DNA of 64,000 nt from Chrysomallon squamiferum (GCA_012295275.1 CM022668.1:5127714-5191713), one strand, 5' to 3'; counted from the stretch's first letter, positions 23,201 through 40,532 are shown. Notes: generated by a model from the sequence alone, not told the origin. Made by a program: numbers and translations.

Positions 23201-26200
23201 TTTGGTAGTAAATATCTAATAATTTTTATAAATATTTGAGGGGTTTTTTGTTGATTAAATTTGTGACTTGAGGTTCTTCTGTTCACAAGGATGCATGTAT
23301 CTTAAATAATCTTTTTGTTTTAGATAGGTTATCATCAATCTAACACAGGATTTTTATTAAACATTTAAACATTGTAAATTCGATTCTTCTCATTTGACTA
23401 GGTAAAGAAAAGAATACATGTATGGTTAAATTAGTATTTTCAACCAAAAAAACGATATTTTAAAAAATGTTCCAAAATATGGAGCTAATGACTAATTCAG
23501 AGTTTTCGTAGAATTACTTCTAGTTATTCATTAAAATTTTAGTTAGCTTTTTTTATTATTATTTTCATTTTAAACTTCCAGGAATATGGAAGCTTTGATC
23601 ATGATACTGATGATGAACTTGAAAAAGTCCTAGAGCTCAGCAGACTGGAGAGTGAGAAAATGGTTCCTGTTGGTGAGAATTTTTGTATATTACTGGTTTA
23701 GCTTAAAATGGATGTTTTCTGGGTTTGTTTTCTTCTGTAAATTAATTACTGGTAAAAATAGATGAAAATTAATGGTGGTAATGATCTTAAAAATTATCAA
23801 AGTAAAGTAAAATAACCATATAATATTTTTTTCTTATGAATATTGATTGTATTGTTGTTTTAACAGTTTATACATACATATTAAAATTAAAAATAAAATA
23901 AATATTATATATATATAGATAGATTTTATGTTTTTTATTATTATTATTATTTATTTTTTTAGGACATTTGGAAGAAAAAGATCTTCAGAAGTTATCAGAA
24001 GAAGAACAGCTGGAACTAGCTTTACAGAACAGTCTGATGGAGGAATCCTCTATGTTCTACAGTTCTAGAAAAACTGAAAAAGACGGAATGCAGGCATCTG
24101 AGAGTCTAAATGTGTCTAAAACATGCTCTGATGATAAAGACATCAGTGATTCAAAACAGTCATTCCAAGATGAATGCACTAAGGTGCAGGAATCAAAATA
24201 TGATGGAAGTGACATGAAAGAAACTCTTCACCATGACAATGTGGATAAAAATACTCAGAAAATGTCAGAATCTACTGTTTGCACAAATGGTATTTTGCAA
24301 GACAACAAAAATAGTGTGGATCACCGAAATTCTAAATGCAGTGGTATTCTGACTGATGGACAGAAAAACAGACAGTCAGACAATGAACATACCAGTTCTG
24401 ATTCACTGATGCAGTGGAATAAAACAGTTGTGAATAATTGTGACAGTAACAAAAAAGATGCAACACAGTTTAAAGAAATTGGAAATACAACAGATTATAA
24501 ACATAAAAACTTGAATTTTGGAAAAGGTGGTGGTGATCCAGAACAAGAAGGAAGTAAGTTTTATTTCGTTTACTATGGCATTTCGTTTATAGCATATTTC
24601 TTCAATATATTTTGCAAGTGGAATCAGCATTTTTTGTAAAAGAAAACTGTAAAAATTGTCTCACACTAACTTTTCATTTATCATGCACAGAGTGTTTTAA
24701 AAATATTAATTTTCTTCTTTGTTTAATTCCTCAAAAGAAATAAAGTGATGAAATACATTTCAGTAAGAAGCATTTACATCAATTTCAGAAATTAAGTAAA
24801 ATTTGTCCATTATTGTTGTGTATATCAATTATAATTTAAACATAAAATTAGTTATAAAAAAAAAATAATAATAATAAAAAAAATACACTAAAAGGTACTT
24901 AGCCAAGGTGGCACCTATGGCATATATTTGTATGTCTTCTGAACTTGTATTCTTGTTTGATCAGTTTAAAAATGTATTTGCTACAATAATTAACATACAG
25001 TATACTTTTAATATAGCATTTAATATTACTTAGTGAAAATAACAACATATAACATTTTATTGCAAAAATTATTTTATTACAACAGTTGCTGCATTCTCAG
25101 TTTAACTGTTTTAGTAGTTTGACATCTAATATTTAAAAAATATATATTCTGTTAAAAACTTATTCATTTAAGCAAACATATTGTGAATATAACAAAATTT
25201 GTGTTAGACATTGAATATTTTACAGTAAGAAAAAAGGTATTTCAAATGAAAATTCATTTAAAACAATGATAAAAAATGCAAATACTATATTCAGTGTTGG
25301 CTTATATGTTACTGTTAAATATTACAATCGTATTTTTTACTGTTCTGTTATTGTTATTATTATTATTATTATTTTTAAATGTGTTGGTGTTTTAAAAATG
25401 GATTTATAACAGCAAACTTACAGATTGGTAAAGTTAAATTTCTTGATTACAGTTGACTTGAGATGTTTTGAAGAGAAGGAAAATATTTTACCCGAGGCAG
25501 ATTGGTGTAATGAGCTTGATGTTTTTGGTGACACATCTTTTGAACAGGACAAACCAAAAGAAGAGGAAAATGAGGTATTGTTGTTGTTGTTGTTGCAGCC
25601 ACTATTTTATAGATAAGTAACAGCAACTATAAATTGATCTCAAGTGCATAAAAAAACAACAGAAAAAGAAAACACACAAAAAACCAACAACAATAAACAA
25701 ACCAATCAAACAAAAGCAATTACATCATGTTAAACTGAAAAATAAAAAATAAAATCATGTAGTCTGTATAGTAGGATTATTCAGCAATCTAACTGGATTT
25801 AAATAAAATAGAAGAATATATTTTGTGCTTTAAACTTTAATAATATCTTGTTTATACATTTCTGAATTGTTGCTTTTCATTGGTAACAGATATTACATAA
25901 AAAATAACAACAGTGTAATAGAACAGTATAATGCATACAAAAACTAAAAAACGTTTTCCCGTTCTAATATTTTTGTTGCATGATACATGATATAACAGAC
26001 AGCTAAGGCAGACTGTTTGGACTATTTATTCATACCATGGTTTATTATTTATTAAAATTAATTTTAAATTTAAAAAATTTAATGTGTTTGTGTGGGTAAA
26101 TGTTTTTGTATCCATGTGTTTATTGTATCTGTAGTTTATTCCTTAATCAGATTGTTTGTAATTTTAAAAGTATGTGTGAGTGTGTTTAAGGATTTTTGTA

Positions 26201-27497
26201 TCCATGTATTTGTTATATTTTTAGTTAACTATGCTTTATTATTTAATCAGATTGTGTGTCCACGTGTTTATTTTGTTTGTTGTGTCGTTAAATAATACTT
26301 AAACTTGATAAATTTTGTTGTTTCATGTTGAACAGGATGGTTCTTTGCCAATATCCTACAGACTTGTCAGTATTGTGAACCACATAGGAAACAGCTCGTT
26401 TACAGGTTTGTGAATAATCAGAAAACCATGGCAGATTTATATCTGTTTACCTTCATGTTGTTATCTGTAAACATAATTTTTGGCATTGATTTTAGTTTCT
26501 TTTGTAAATATAAAGGAATTGTTGCTGTTTTGACTGCAACAAGAAGTAAATTATTGAAATGTAAATAAAGAAACCTGTATTTTTATTTCAAATGTTAGTT
26601 ATTTTTGTATGCTGTTGATGTAAAATTGTGATATTTGACTTCTGCTGTCATTTTTCATTATTGTGTTTTTACTGACAAGAACATTCAATTGTTGATATGT
26701 TTTTAGTTTATTACTTTTTGAATTTTATAAATATCTTCCTCTTTTCTTTTTTTTTATGATGGAATTTTACTTGTTTCTTTTCTTGTTCTTTTTCAGGTCA
26801 TTACATCAGTGATGTGTATGACATGAAAAAACAGTGCTGGTTCAGTTACGATGACACCAGAGTGTCTCAAGTGACAGAATCAGAAATCAGAATAAAACGT
26901 CAGCGCACAGGATACATTTTCTTTTACATGCTAAAGTAAGTTTTGCTTTCAAACTGCTTCAATTTTTACTTAAAATGACAACGAGCAAGTCAAATTACAT
27001 TTCTGTAAGAATTTGGTTTTTATGTTTTTTTATTTAGTTTTTTTTTCTTGGGAAGGTTGTTTTGTTTACTCATTTATGATCACCAGGGTGTTTAATTCAA
27101 ACATTTTTTTTACAAAGAACTTTTTTTTTTTTTTTTTTTTGCATATGTGTAATTTATAAGAATGAAAATAAAATTTAGTGTTTCAATACAGTAAATTTCC
27201 ATATACATTTCGTAAAATAGAAATGGAGATAAATTAATAACTTCTGTTTATATAATAATGAAATTAATTTTGTTATTCAAAGTAATTTAATATGTAACAA
27301 ATGTAAATTAGAACAAAATAAATTAGGAAAGTAATTTTATAATTTATTTTAACTGGTAAAATTGTATAAGTTTTTGATATATTGTAATATTAGTTAACAT
27401 TATTATTATCATTATTATTATTATTTATTTCAGGGATTTATTTGAAGAACAGCTTAATGTTAATGCAGCACATCTATTAGTTTCCAAGGAAAGGTGA
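14542..27497 (+). CDS. USP37: Ubiquitin carboxyl-terminal hydrolase 37 (complete, 21 coding exons)
   Basis: Cysteine-protease deubiquitinase; the family trims ubiquitin chains from cyclin A and other cell-cycle proteins. Coding exons: 14542-14715, 15132-15291, 15800-15893, 16396-16494, 17011-17148, 17460-17594, 18072-18206, 18806-18935, 19256-19431, 19601-19666, 20439-20558, 21030-21197, 21852-21920, 22280-22400, 22910-23008, 23582-23672, 23963-24553, 25453-25574, 26336-26405, 26797-26935 and 27434-27497. All phases agree, giving 986 codons plus stop (human 979). Residues 1 to about 110 match the USP37 PH-like domain. The Cys box is GFSNLGNTCYMNAILQS with catalytic Cys275. CxxC pairs near CQEE and CGKCG fit the zinc ribbon. 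Three ubiquitin-interacting motifs lie at about 611-628 (AEAIELSLLQA), 638-654 (LEKVLELSRLE) and 670-687 (LELALQNSLME), inside the long insert typical of USP37. A KEN tripeptide sits at 864-866. The His box is GHYISDVYD with His921, followed by WFSYDDTRVS. Confidence 0.96.
16318..16386. repeat. (TTA)n microsatellite abutting a USP37 acceptor
   Basis: An ATT run that stops about 10 bases before the acceptor TATAG of exon 4 at 16396. The usual polypyrimidine tract of this intron is thus made of microsatellite. Confidence 0.95.
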
Positions 27498-27774
27498 AAA
27501 AGAATACAGGAAATTTATGAATAACATTTTGTACAAAGTTGTACTTAATAATATTGTGTATTTAGAATTTTTCATACAACAGTAGAGATTAGGTAACTAT
27601 ATTGTACATATTTGTAAAGAAATTAAATTATAATCAAAGTAATTTTTTTTTTTATTTTTTTTTTTTATTACTATTATTTTCTTTTAATTGTAGTGTGTAC
27701 ATATCACAGTCTGTAATGACTGGTAATGCATGTTAAAATATCATGAAAGTGAACAAGTACAGAAATTAAACTAC

Positions 27775-27780
27775 AATAAA
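27775..27780 (+). terminator. USP37 polyadenylation signal
   Basis: First canonical AATAAA after the USP37 stop, 278 bases downstream, followed by a T-rich stretch (GTTTTATGTCTCTGTGTTG). It lies about 195 bases from the stop codon of the convergent RJL gene. Confidence 0.6.
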
Positions 27781-27974
27781 ATAATGTTTTATGTCTCTGT
27801 GTTGTCTTCATAAAATATTAAAACTTTTTTTTATCAATTCAACAAAAGAAGAGAATGAAGTTTATCGTAAAACTTTTTATTTATCCTAAAAATATATATT
27901 TAGGTTTCTTTTTTTTTTAAAATGAAAAGGAAAGAATGAAAAAAGATTATTAAAAAAATGACTGTGTAATTTAT

Positions 27975-28234
27975 TCAGTGTTTTGCTGATTTCGTTCCTC
28001 TCAAATCACCTGTCTGTAAATCTGCTGAGTTCCATTTATTGTCGATTCGTATTTTTGTGTCGCGACTTGTAGCAGTCCAGCCAGCAGGATGTCCTGTTTT
28101 TCTTTTGGCTAAGATTGCGCTTAAAAGATCCATGAAGAGTTCATCCACCCCTTCGCCACTTGACGCGGATGTTTCATAATATCTGTAAAACAGTGTCTAG
28201 AATGTTTAATTGTGCCAATAATCCATCTACTCAT

Positions 28235-28271
<37 letters not shown>

Positions 28272-31200
28272 GTTGCCTTTTTACTTTTGGGAGATATTAC
28301 TTCTGGAACAGAAACGAAGTAAGACAAAAACTTGGAATCCTTCATATATCTTCTTATTGCACATCTTAAATTATTCCTGTTCTTCATCATTAACAAAGGT
28401 TGATGTCATGTAAGCTTGTATTTAATTTGATTAATACAGTCTAACATGTATTATTTATTTTTATCATTCTCTTCTTTATTTTTTTTTTATTTCCCATTAG
28501 TATTTTTTTATTCATTTCATTGTAAATTTCTATCACTAAAAAGTAAACAAAATATACATCCTAGAAAAACATTAATACGTGTGACAACTACTGGAAGATT
28601 TTCATCACTCATTTATATGTATTATTTATTTTTATCATTCTCTTCTTTATTTTTTTTTTATTTCCCATTAGTATTTTTTTATTCATTTCATTGTAAATTT
28701 CTATCACTAAAAAGTAAACAAAATATATACCCTAGAAAAACATTAATACGCGTGACAACTACTGGAAGATTTTCATCACTCATTTATAGTTTTAACATAA
28801 AATTTTATTGCAGAAAAAAAGAAATAAAAAAGAAAACAAAAACAACTTACTTCAGTTTATGGTGACTTGCCCATTTCTTGCCTTCAACTGCAGATATTAT
28901 CCGCTTGTGTTTCAAGTCTATCTAAAAACAAAATGATTTTTTAACTGAATTAAGTTCAGGAACTGATTGAGGTTTAACAAAATAGTATTACCTGCTTGCG
29001 TGAAATGTCAAACTTTGTTTTTTAGCAATACATATGTATGATTACAGATAACAACCCAACTACAGACTACAAATTTTATAATTCCATAGTTTTATTAAGT
29101 AACTAAACTATAATATGATATATAGATATATGTATGTATATGAATGATTTAGAATGTTGATTTTTGTATGCCACAAGTAAGGTGGCTTTCACATTACATT
29201 CTGAGGATGGTTTGTTTTGTTTGTTTTGTTTAGGTTTTTTTTGGTTTTTTATTAAATAAGAACAAAAACATTACTGTCAATCCATGGGTTACTATTTCAG
29301 ATCCATGGCATGTAATCTTTTACACAAACTCATATCATGAAATTTTATAAATGAGATGTGAGGTGTGGTTGCAATAAGATATCAGGTAAAAGTCATAAAA
29401 AGGAGTAATTGTGTGACCTGCAGAATCAGATGACTGATAAAACCGCAGAAGTGATAAATATGTAGCAAAGCAAAACTCATGCAGCATGCAAGTTATGTTG
29501 TACTGACAGTAGTTATTTTGTCTATAAAAATAGTTGATTTGTTTTACTCTGTCTTTATTCGAAATATCCTTGAACCTGTTTAAATCAGTCTGTAAAATCA
29601 GCTCTGATATTGGAGAAGAAAATATAAATAAAAAATTACAGAGATGATGGGTTAATTACTACAGGACTTAGGTGATTTGTATTTTTAATGAACCAAAATA
29701 TATATACATGCACTGCCACACTACCAAACTAGATTATCAAACTAATGCTGTATATAAAGTATTGCATACAACTAAATTATTATACAGCTAAATAGCCTTT
29801 GTACAAAGTGAAGTTAAAAATGTGTCTAACATGCAGATAAATAAATGAGCATAAAACGATACATCAACAGGACAGAGAGATTTATAAACTGTATTTACAT
29901 TCAGCTGTTTTACATATTTGTTTAAACTGATAAATACTGGTACCTTGTTAGCAACAACAACCATTTCTGGATTTCCATTTGAATATTTCGAAGCTTCTCG
30001 AAGCCATGAATCGATACTGTCAAACGAAGCTTGACAGGTGACATCAAATACAATAAATATTGCATCTGAGCCAGTGTACAGTTCATTTCTGACATCAATG
30101 TATTCAGGACTACCTGATAGGTCCCATAAGTGAACCCTGACTGAAATAAACAATTTGAAATTATAATTTTCAGTTCACTTGACCATTCTGTTATTATTTA
30201 GAATACTTAAAAATGTCAAGAATTATAAAAGGGTGTGTTTATATTTGTACAACAAAATATTTATAAACAATGTAAAAATGCGTTAATAGTGTTGGTAGGT
30301 TAAAACTGCCATATAAACATCTGGTTCCTAGTATCTTTCTTTTAAATTCATAACTAATGTGTTTGAATGGAATAATAGTAATGAACATTAAATTTTACTG
30401 TAGAATTATCAAGTTAAAAAATGTCAATTTCTCTTAAATGTATAATTCTAGTTAACTGACATGCAGATAAAATTGTTTAAATTAATATTGTATGGTTAAA
30501 ATATTAATGTCAATTCTTTTTCTTAAATTCTTAACTATAGTTTGCTGATTGGAACAGGATAATCAGTATTAAACGTACCTTCATTTTCCTTAATACTCTG
30601 TATCTTGAATCCATAATCAACTCCAACTGTAGGCTGATATCCAGCTGTGAACTGAAACACATATTTGAAATTAAAACATAATATTTAAATAAAAATAAAA
30701 AATTATAATATAAAAAATAATAATTTTGTTTAATGATGTCAGTACAGAACAGTACAGAAATAATATACAATGGAGTGATAGTATTTTATTTTGCAGTTTG
30801 GCATTCTGACAGGAAGAAAGTCACATACATGCATATATACACTGATATATACATAGATGCATACATACGTACATACATGTACACACATGTACACACATGT
30901 ACACACCTGTACACACACACACACACACACAGAAATGCATTACACACTCCAGCAGTATCAGGTCAGTCTAACAGTTACAAACTTGGCTTTTGAATATGTA
31001 CAAAATAATAATAATAATGTGTAGTAATAGTAGTAGTCATAGAAGTAGTTGTAGTAGTGGTAATAGTGATAGTAGTAGCCCCATTTATTAGTAATATTAG
31101 CATTTACTATTATTATAACTGTTATGTTATAGTTATTATTATTGTAGTAGTAGTAGAAGTATTCTCACCTTACTTTCACAGAAATGTTTTATAAGACTCG

Positions 31201-31439
31201 TTTTTCCACTAGAAGCATTTCCAATTCCTAAAATCTGTAGACAAAATAAATTAAAAAAAAAAAAAAAAAAAAAAAACAGCATTTATGATTCTCACATATT
31301 TTCGTAACAATACATATTGTTTCCAATTTGCTTTTAAAATGCACAATCTATCAATTCTAACGCACACGCAAATAATACGTAGAAATATTTTGAATAAAAA
31401 ATTATTATTCTCTTTTTGTTTATGATGATGATGACGATG

Positions 31440-31496
<57 letters not shown>

Positions 31497-31727
31497 GAAT
31501 CTTTTCGTTGTTTGTTGAAAGGATTTTATTCGTTTCGTTTTTTGTTTTTATTTTATTTATTTATCTTTATTATTTTGTTTGTAGTTTTTTTTTTTTTTTC
31601 TTACATTTAATAATAATCATTCTTAAATTAACATATTTTCGTCTGAATTTTATCAAACCTTGATCCACGTTAGACCTGTTACTGCCTGCTGCACATCTTT
31701 AGTTAAATGACCTGGTTTCCTGTCCAT
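27975..31727 (-). CDS. RJL/DNAJC27-type Rab-like GTPase without J domain (complete, 6 exons)
   Basis: Small GTPase closest to the RJL family (DNAJC27/RBJ). Coding exons in order are 31659-31727, 31169-31234, 30579-30651, 29944-30140, 28851-28921 and 27975-28182, with all phases consistent, giving 227 residues. G1 is GNASSGKT at 28-35, G2 is Thr53 within PTVGVDYG, G3 is DLSG at 76-79, G4 is NKID at 134-137 and G5 is ETSA at 162-165. The residue after the DxxG motif is Ser, not the catalytic Gln of Rab proteins; RJL proteins are known to lack that Gln, which suggests low intrinsic GTPase activity. There is no C-terminal cysteine for prenylation; the tail ends SAKH. Vertebrate DNAJC27 continues into a C-terminal J domain, whereas this gene stops about 35 residues after the G domain. 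The TGA overlaps an AATAAA, so the transcript may have a very short 3' UTR. It could also be named DNAJC27-like; no gene symbol is certain. Confidence 0.88.
28447..28788. repeat. Recent 171-bp tandem duplication in RJL intron 5
   Basis: Two adjacent copies, 28447-28617 and 28618-28788, differ at only a few bases (for example ATACATCC versus ATATACCC, and ACGTG versus ACGCG). The pair creates a 139-codon duplicated open frame on the plus strand, which is a by-product. Confidence 0.95.
31020..31160. repeat. (TAG)n/(ATT)n imperfect microsatellite
   Basis: GTAGTAG and ATAGTAG runs in RJL intron 2, ending nine bases before exon 2. The stretch has no other visible content. Confidence 0.85.
31438..31497. 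repeat. (ATT)n microsatellite
   Basis: Perfect TTA run within RJL intron 1, preceded by ATGATGATGATGACGATGG. It encodes a spurious poly-isoleucine frame. Confidence 0.97.
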
Positions 31728-32181
31728 CGCAAGGTTACGTTAATTCCATGTTTTCCATATAACCGCGTTATCGATTGAAACAGGTTCCCTGAAGGCATTT
31801 TGTATGCGTCGTTAGGGAAACGTATAAACAAAACATGGCATTATGGGATTGCAGATAAATCCTCTAGTGCGGTGGATTAAAATAACTAACAATAACATAG
31901 GGGGGAAAAAATAAAAATAAAAACACCTGTAGGCTGATATCCAGCTGTGAAAAAAAAAAATATATATATATGTATTTGAAATTAAAACATTATAATATTT
32001 AAATAAGAAATAAAAAAAATTATAACATTTAAAAATAACAAATTGCGGTAACGAATATAAAGCCACGTCAGATTTTATTTGTTTTTAGACACGAGAGAAA
32101 AGCACATCTGGGGATTTCCTTGCACGCCTTGCTCGATAAACGCTAAACGACTCGAGGTCGTCTGCTCCTGTTGTCGCCAAA
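31728..32181. promoter_or_regulatory. Bidirectional RJL/DNAJC22 promoter interval
   Basis: Only 454 bp separate the two start codons, so both 5' UTRs and promoters must fit here unless further non-coding exons exist. I see no TATA box in a convincing place. The interval includes a duplicated piece of RJL exon 3 plus intron (31924-32040). Bases 32085-32181 are GC-richer and probably the DNAJC22 5' UTR. Confidence 0.6.
31924..32040. repeat. Displaced copy of RJL exon 3/intron 2 boundary
   Basis: CTGTAGGCTGATATCCAGCT and the next GTGAA at 31927-31951 repeat 30627-30651 exactly, the first 25 coding bases of RJL exon 3 on the opposite strand. Matching then resumes in intron sequence (TATTTGAAATTAAAACAT, ATATTTAAATAA). 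In the copy the acceptor CTG is replaced by an A run, so it cannot splice. Confidence 0.9.
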
Positions 32182-36297
<4,116 letters not shown>

Positions 36298-36843
36298 CTA
36301 TAACTGGATTTTACAATAATTATGTAACAACGAAATATTTTCGGACCTTCGGTTTAGTCAGATGTTGAAAAGTATTTTTTAATTACTACTACTACTACTA
36401 CTACTACTATTATTTAATATCTAATGACGTTTTGGCGTAAAATGGTATTTTAAAATTCTGGTCATAGTTCTAAATTTTGAAAGTTACTGGTATCATCTGT
36501 ACCCCGCATAAACATGAAATACAGAAATAAAAACACTTTTATAACACTTAATGTTTAAAAATTTTAACACACACACACGCACACACTCACAAGAAAGACA
36601 CATATACACGGATACCATGGTTTTTGCCCTTTTTTTTTTTCAAACAAACAATAATTATTTAGAAATACGACAACCGTTTTATTCTAGGCACAAGTTTGCA
36701 AACACGAACAAACCAGCAAACGTTAACAGGTAATCCATTTCAGTCTAATGATTTCATCAAATGATCTCTATTGTTAAATACGAATCATGATCAGGCTAGC
36801 AAAATTTTGATGATTCTATAACGTTCACTTAACAAGTTCACTT

Positions 36844-36901
<58 letters not shown>

Positions 36902-37690
36902 CATCATCATCATCATCTTTTTCATTAATATCATTGTTGTTATTGATGTTGTTAATGTCAATGCTACTATATGCTATGAAGCATTTTGTAATTACGTTTT
37001 ATCGTTATGTGTATTTCGGCAAATCGAAATCTATGTTTTGAAACATGATTTGTTTCAAACTTTTATTTTATTAATAAAAACGTTATTTTTTTTAAATCAA
37101 GTTTTGCTTTGCGTTTTACTAAAATTACCAAGACCTTTGTGGATATCTTTCAAACAACCATAACTTGCAATTTAAAAAATGTCTATATAAATATTATTTA
37201 TTTATTTATTTATTTATTAAGTAATTGCAGAAAAAATAGAATAAAAAATAAAATAAATAAATAAATAAACAGAACGAGAGCTGTTTATATATTATCTTAT
37301 AATACACCTGTATGTCTGTAGGTTGTAGTAAACCATGTGAAAAAAATCAACAAAACAAAAAGAATAATATATTACACTTTACCACGAATACATTCCACTT
37401 AAACCTGTCTAGCGTGTCTTCCTATCTCTTTCTCGTTTGTATGTGTGCGTACGTGAGTGTCTGTGTCTGTATGTGCATATGTCTGAATCCACGTAATACA
37501 ACCAATGTATAAATATATTAATAATTAATAAACATTTTATTACTCCACAGTTTTATTAAATAGCTAAACGTATCAGTTTGTACAAACATATAACAACAAC
37601 AAAATAATAATAATAATAATAAATAAATAATAAAAAGAATAATAAAAAGATCCTAACGACATAGCGACGAAAATCTCAAACTTCGCAAGG
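36298..37690. other. DNAJC22 3' UTR and repeat-rich spacer
   Basis: The DNAJC22 3' UTR probably ends shortly after AATAAA at 36527. Beyond it are (ATT)n at about 36845-36900 with CATCAT, TATT repeats near 37195 and AAATA repeats near 37250 and 37620. No coding exon was recognised on either strand. Confidence 0.5.
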
Positions 37691-37718
37691 TTCCGCTTTG
37701 TTCGGATGATCAAAAGTA

Positions 37719-40036
37719 TGACGTCAAACAATTGCAATAACGTCACTCGCTGTTCGCTCGGTTCGTGGAAGGTCGTGCATTCTGGAGAACTCGTGAAATG
37801 ATTTGAAATACGCTGCTACAATCGGACATTGTCGGCGAGTACATTAAATTTATTTCTACTCGTGTTTATTTTTCAAATCACTTGTCAGCTTGGTATGAGT
37901 ATTCAGTGACTGGGTATTCCGAAAATAAATCTATGGTTCTTGATCGGAAATTTATTTTCGAAATTGGCATTTATCAAACTGTCTATTCAGTTCTTTAATA
38001 ATCCGATCTAGGTTACTTTGGCGAACCGTCTAAATTAGCGTCCAGTTTAATTAACTTACTAAAATTATTCTAACATTTCGGCTGACGCTTCTTAATTTAA
38101 TATCTTTTTTTAAATCTGAATAATTGTTTATAATAGTGTACGACACAAAACAAACGTCTTTTGTAGTTAATAGGACTAGTAAAGAAACAGAAAGATAAAC
38201 ACTTATACACTAACATACAGACACACAAACATAGAAACAGAGATAAATAAAACAGGAGAAAAATGAGAAGTGACAAGAAGAGAAGAAAGAAGAAAAAATA
38301 AGAAGATACAAGAAGAAAAAGAAGCCAGATGATACAAGAGAAAGAATAGAAGAAGGAACAGCTGTAAAAACTATCCGAATCAAACATTTTTACAATAGTT
38401 TTGTCTTTGTTGTTGTTCTTTTATTTATTTATTTATTATTATTTTATTTTTTTTTTGCTTAGTTCATAACTGTTTTTGTTTTTATTACTAACACTACTAA
38501 TCCGTTTGTAAACTTTAAATGAAATAAAATGAAATTAAAAATGAAGTTATAAACTATTCTGTTGTTGGTTTTAACTATTTACTGTAAACATCAAATATGA
38601 AATAAAAACTATTTTAAAACCTTTTTTTTTTTTTTTTTTAAACTATTTTTCTGTGAACTATTAATTATTAAATGACATAAAATGATTATTTTTTTAAATT
38701 CTTATGTTTGTTTTTGCTATTTTCAGTAAACCAATAACTATTAAATACAATAAATGTGATTTTTAAATGTATTGTATTTGTTGTTTCTTTTTTACCATTT
38801 GTGTAAACAATTATTAAATGAAATAAAAACAATTCTAAAACTGCTTTTTTGTATGTTTATACTATTTGCTGTAAACAATTAATTGAAATAAAAATGATTT
38901 TAAAATTACTCTGTGTTTGTTTTCTTTCTTAATAATTTACTACTAACAATACTAAGATTATTTATTTAATTAATATTATTATCGGTTGTGTCATGTGCTT
39001 TTGAAAGAAAAATCTAAATCTTTATTAATTATTCCTCACCATAGTAAATTATTATTATTATTATTAATGAACGTGTATTTTATTATTTAAACAAACTGTA
39101 CTTTAAATGCAGAGACGTTGAGTCACCTGAATTACTCATACTTGAAAATGAGCTGTCCTGGGGGACTGTTCACCTTAGGTACAAAAAAACATAACATCAG
39201 TGTCAAATTTCATTTGAAAATATCTGAATTAGGTGTAGAATATAAAATAAAATATATCATCATAATAATAAACAAATAGTTTCCGTGTGTTTATTGGTCT
39301 ATGAGTCTCTTTTTCTGTATATTAAGCCCACGTTTTTCGTTTTGTTATTAATTATTCATAATTATAAAATCATTTTGGAATATATACTGACATACCTGTG
39401 TGTATGAATAAAAGCTATTTTTTGTTGTTGTTGTTGTTGTTGTTTTTTGTTTTTTAATCGATTCTGGTTCTGATTCATCTCTTGAATCATTCTGTAGCTA
39501 CCTTGCCGGTATTGACTGGATCCAGAATTACGTAGTATAAATATATATATATATATAACCAAGTTGATACAATTAGCATTAAGGTGTATGTCTGTTTATC
39601 GATATATATAGACGCCTGTGTATGATTTTGTACCATTACATGTGTTTGTATGTCCTCACAGGATACATTCATATTGTACAGTTTTATCTACTTCGCGTGA
39701 CAAGTTGCTTAAATAGTATTGTCAAAAATTAAAATAATATCCCTGCAATTATATCCGATAACAAATGCATAAATAAAAAATGAAAAGATAAAATCAAAAT
39801 AAATAAATAAATAAATGGTAATTTAAGTTCAGATAGTAAGTATCCTTAAGACTTATTCATATCTTTGTTTGCCCTTAGGAAGACTTTTCGCATTTAAACT
39901 CCAGTTCTAAGCGTAAATCACATCAACACCGTGCACGACGTTCACGTCAGCCAGACAGCTACAATGCAGCGTATGCGGCAGATTTACAACTACAAACTTC
40001 CTGTTATCAGCAGCAGAGACAGCGTTACACCTTAAA
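37719..40036 (+). ncRNA. Candidate three-exon transcript (lncRNA or micropeptide)
   Basis: A perfect palindromic CRE (TGACGTCA, 37719) and a half-type TAACGTCA (37738) precede a GC-richer block ending at a donor G|GTATGAGT (37892). A 66-nt candidate exon 39113-39178 has a good acceptor (TTAAATGCAG) and donor (TTAG|GTACAA). A third candidate begins at 39879 after CCCTTAG and runs to AATAAA near 40036. Joined exons 2-3 hold only a 20-codon frame from ATG 39148 (starting MSCPGG) to TAA 39908. Exon 3 alone has a longer open frame, not reachable in phase from exon 2. The chain rests on splice-site pattern only. Confidence 0.25.
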
Positions 40037-40532
40037 TAAATAAATAAACACACAAAAAAAAAAAAAAAACAAATAAATAAACAAAAAAAAAAAAAAAATA
40101 AAAAAATTAAATAAACAGACTGCACACTGTTTAATATTATTTGATGATGAAATAGACTGTATATATATATATATATAAATATGCTGAACCCATCGTATGA
40201 AGAAAATCAACAACAACTTATTTATATCTTTGTGTATATTTACGAACACGTTTCTCATAAAAAAAATGTGTACGACATTAACTTCAGGCAAACCGTTATA
40301 GTGCAATATATTATGTTTGATGTTGAAGAATTATCAACTGACGCCTTTATAGTAGAAAATATGTCAGGTGAAAGTTTATTATTTTAAAATCTTTTAAATT
40401 AATGCTTGTGTTTTGTAATGGAAGGCGAGGGAATTAATTTCTTCAATAATCTTGTAGAGATTTTCAAACGTTGGAATGACATCATTACTCAACATGTGTA
40501 CTGTTCTTTATTAAAAACATTTCTGTTTTCTT

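Noticed and set aside
28446-28865. 139-codon plus-strand frame with an internal protein repeat
   Set aside because: Product of the tandem duplication in an RJL intron; no conserved sequence.
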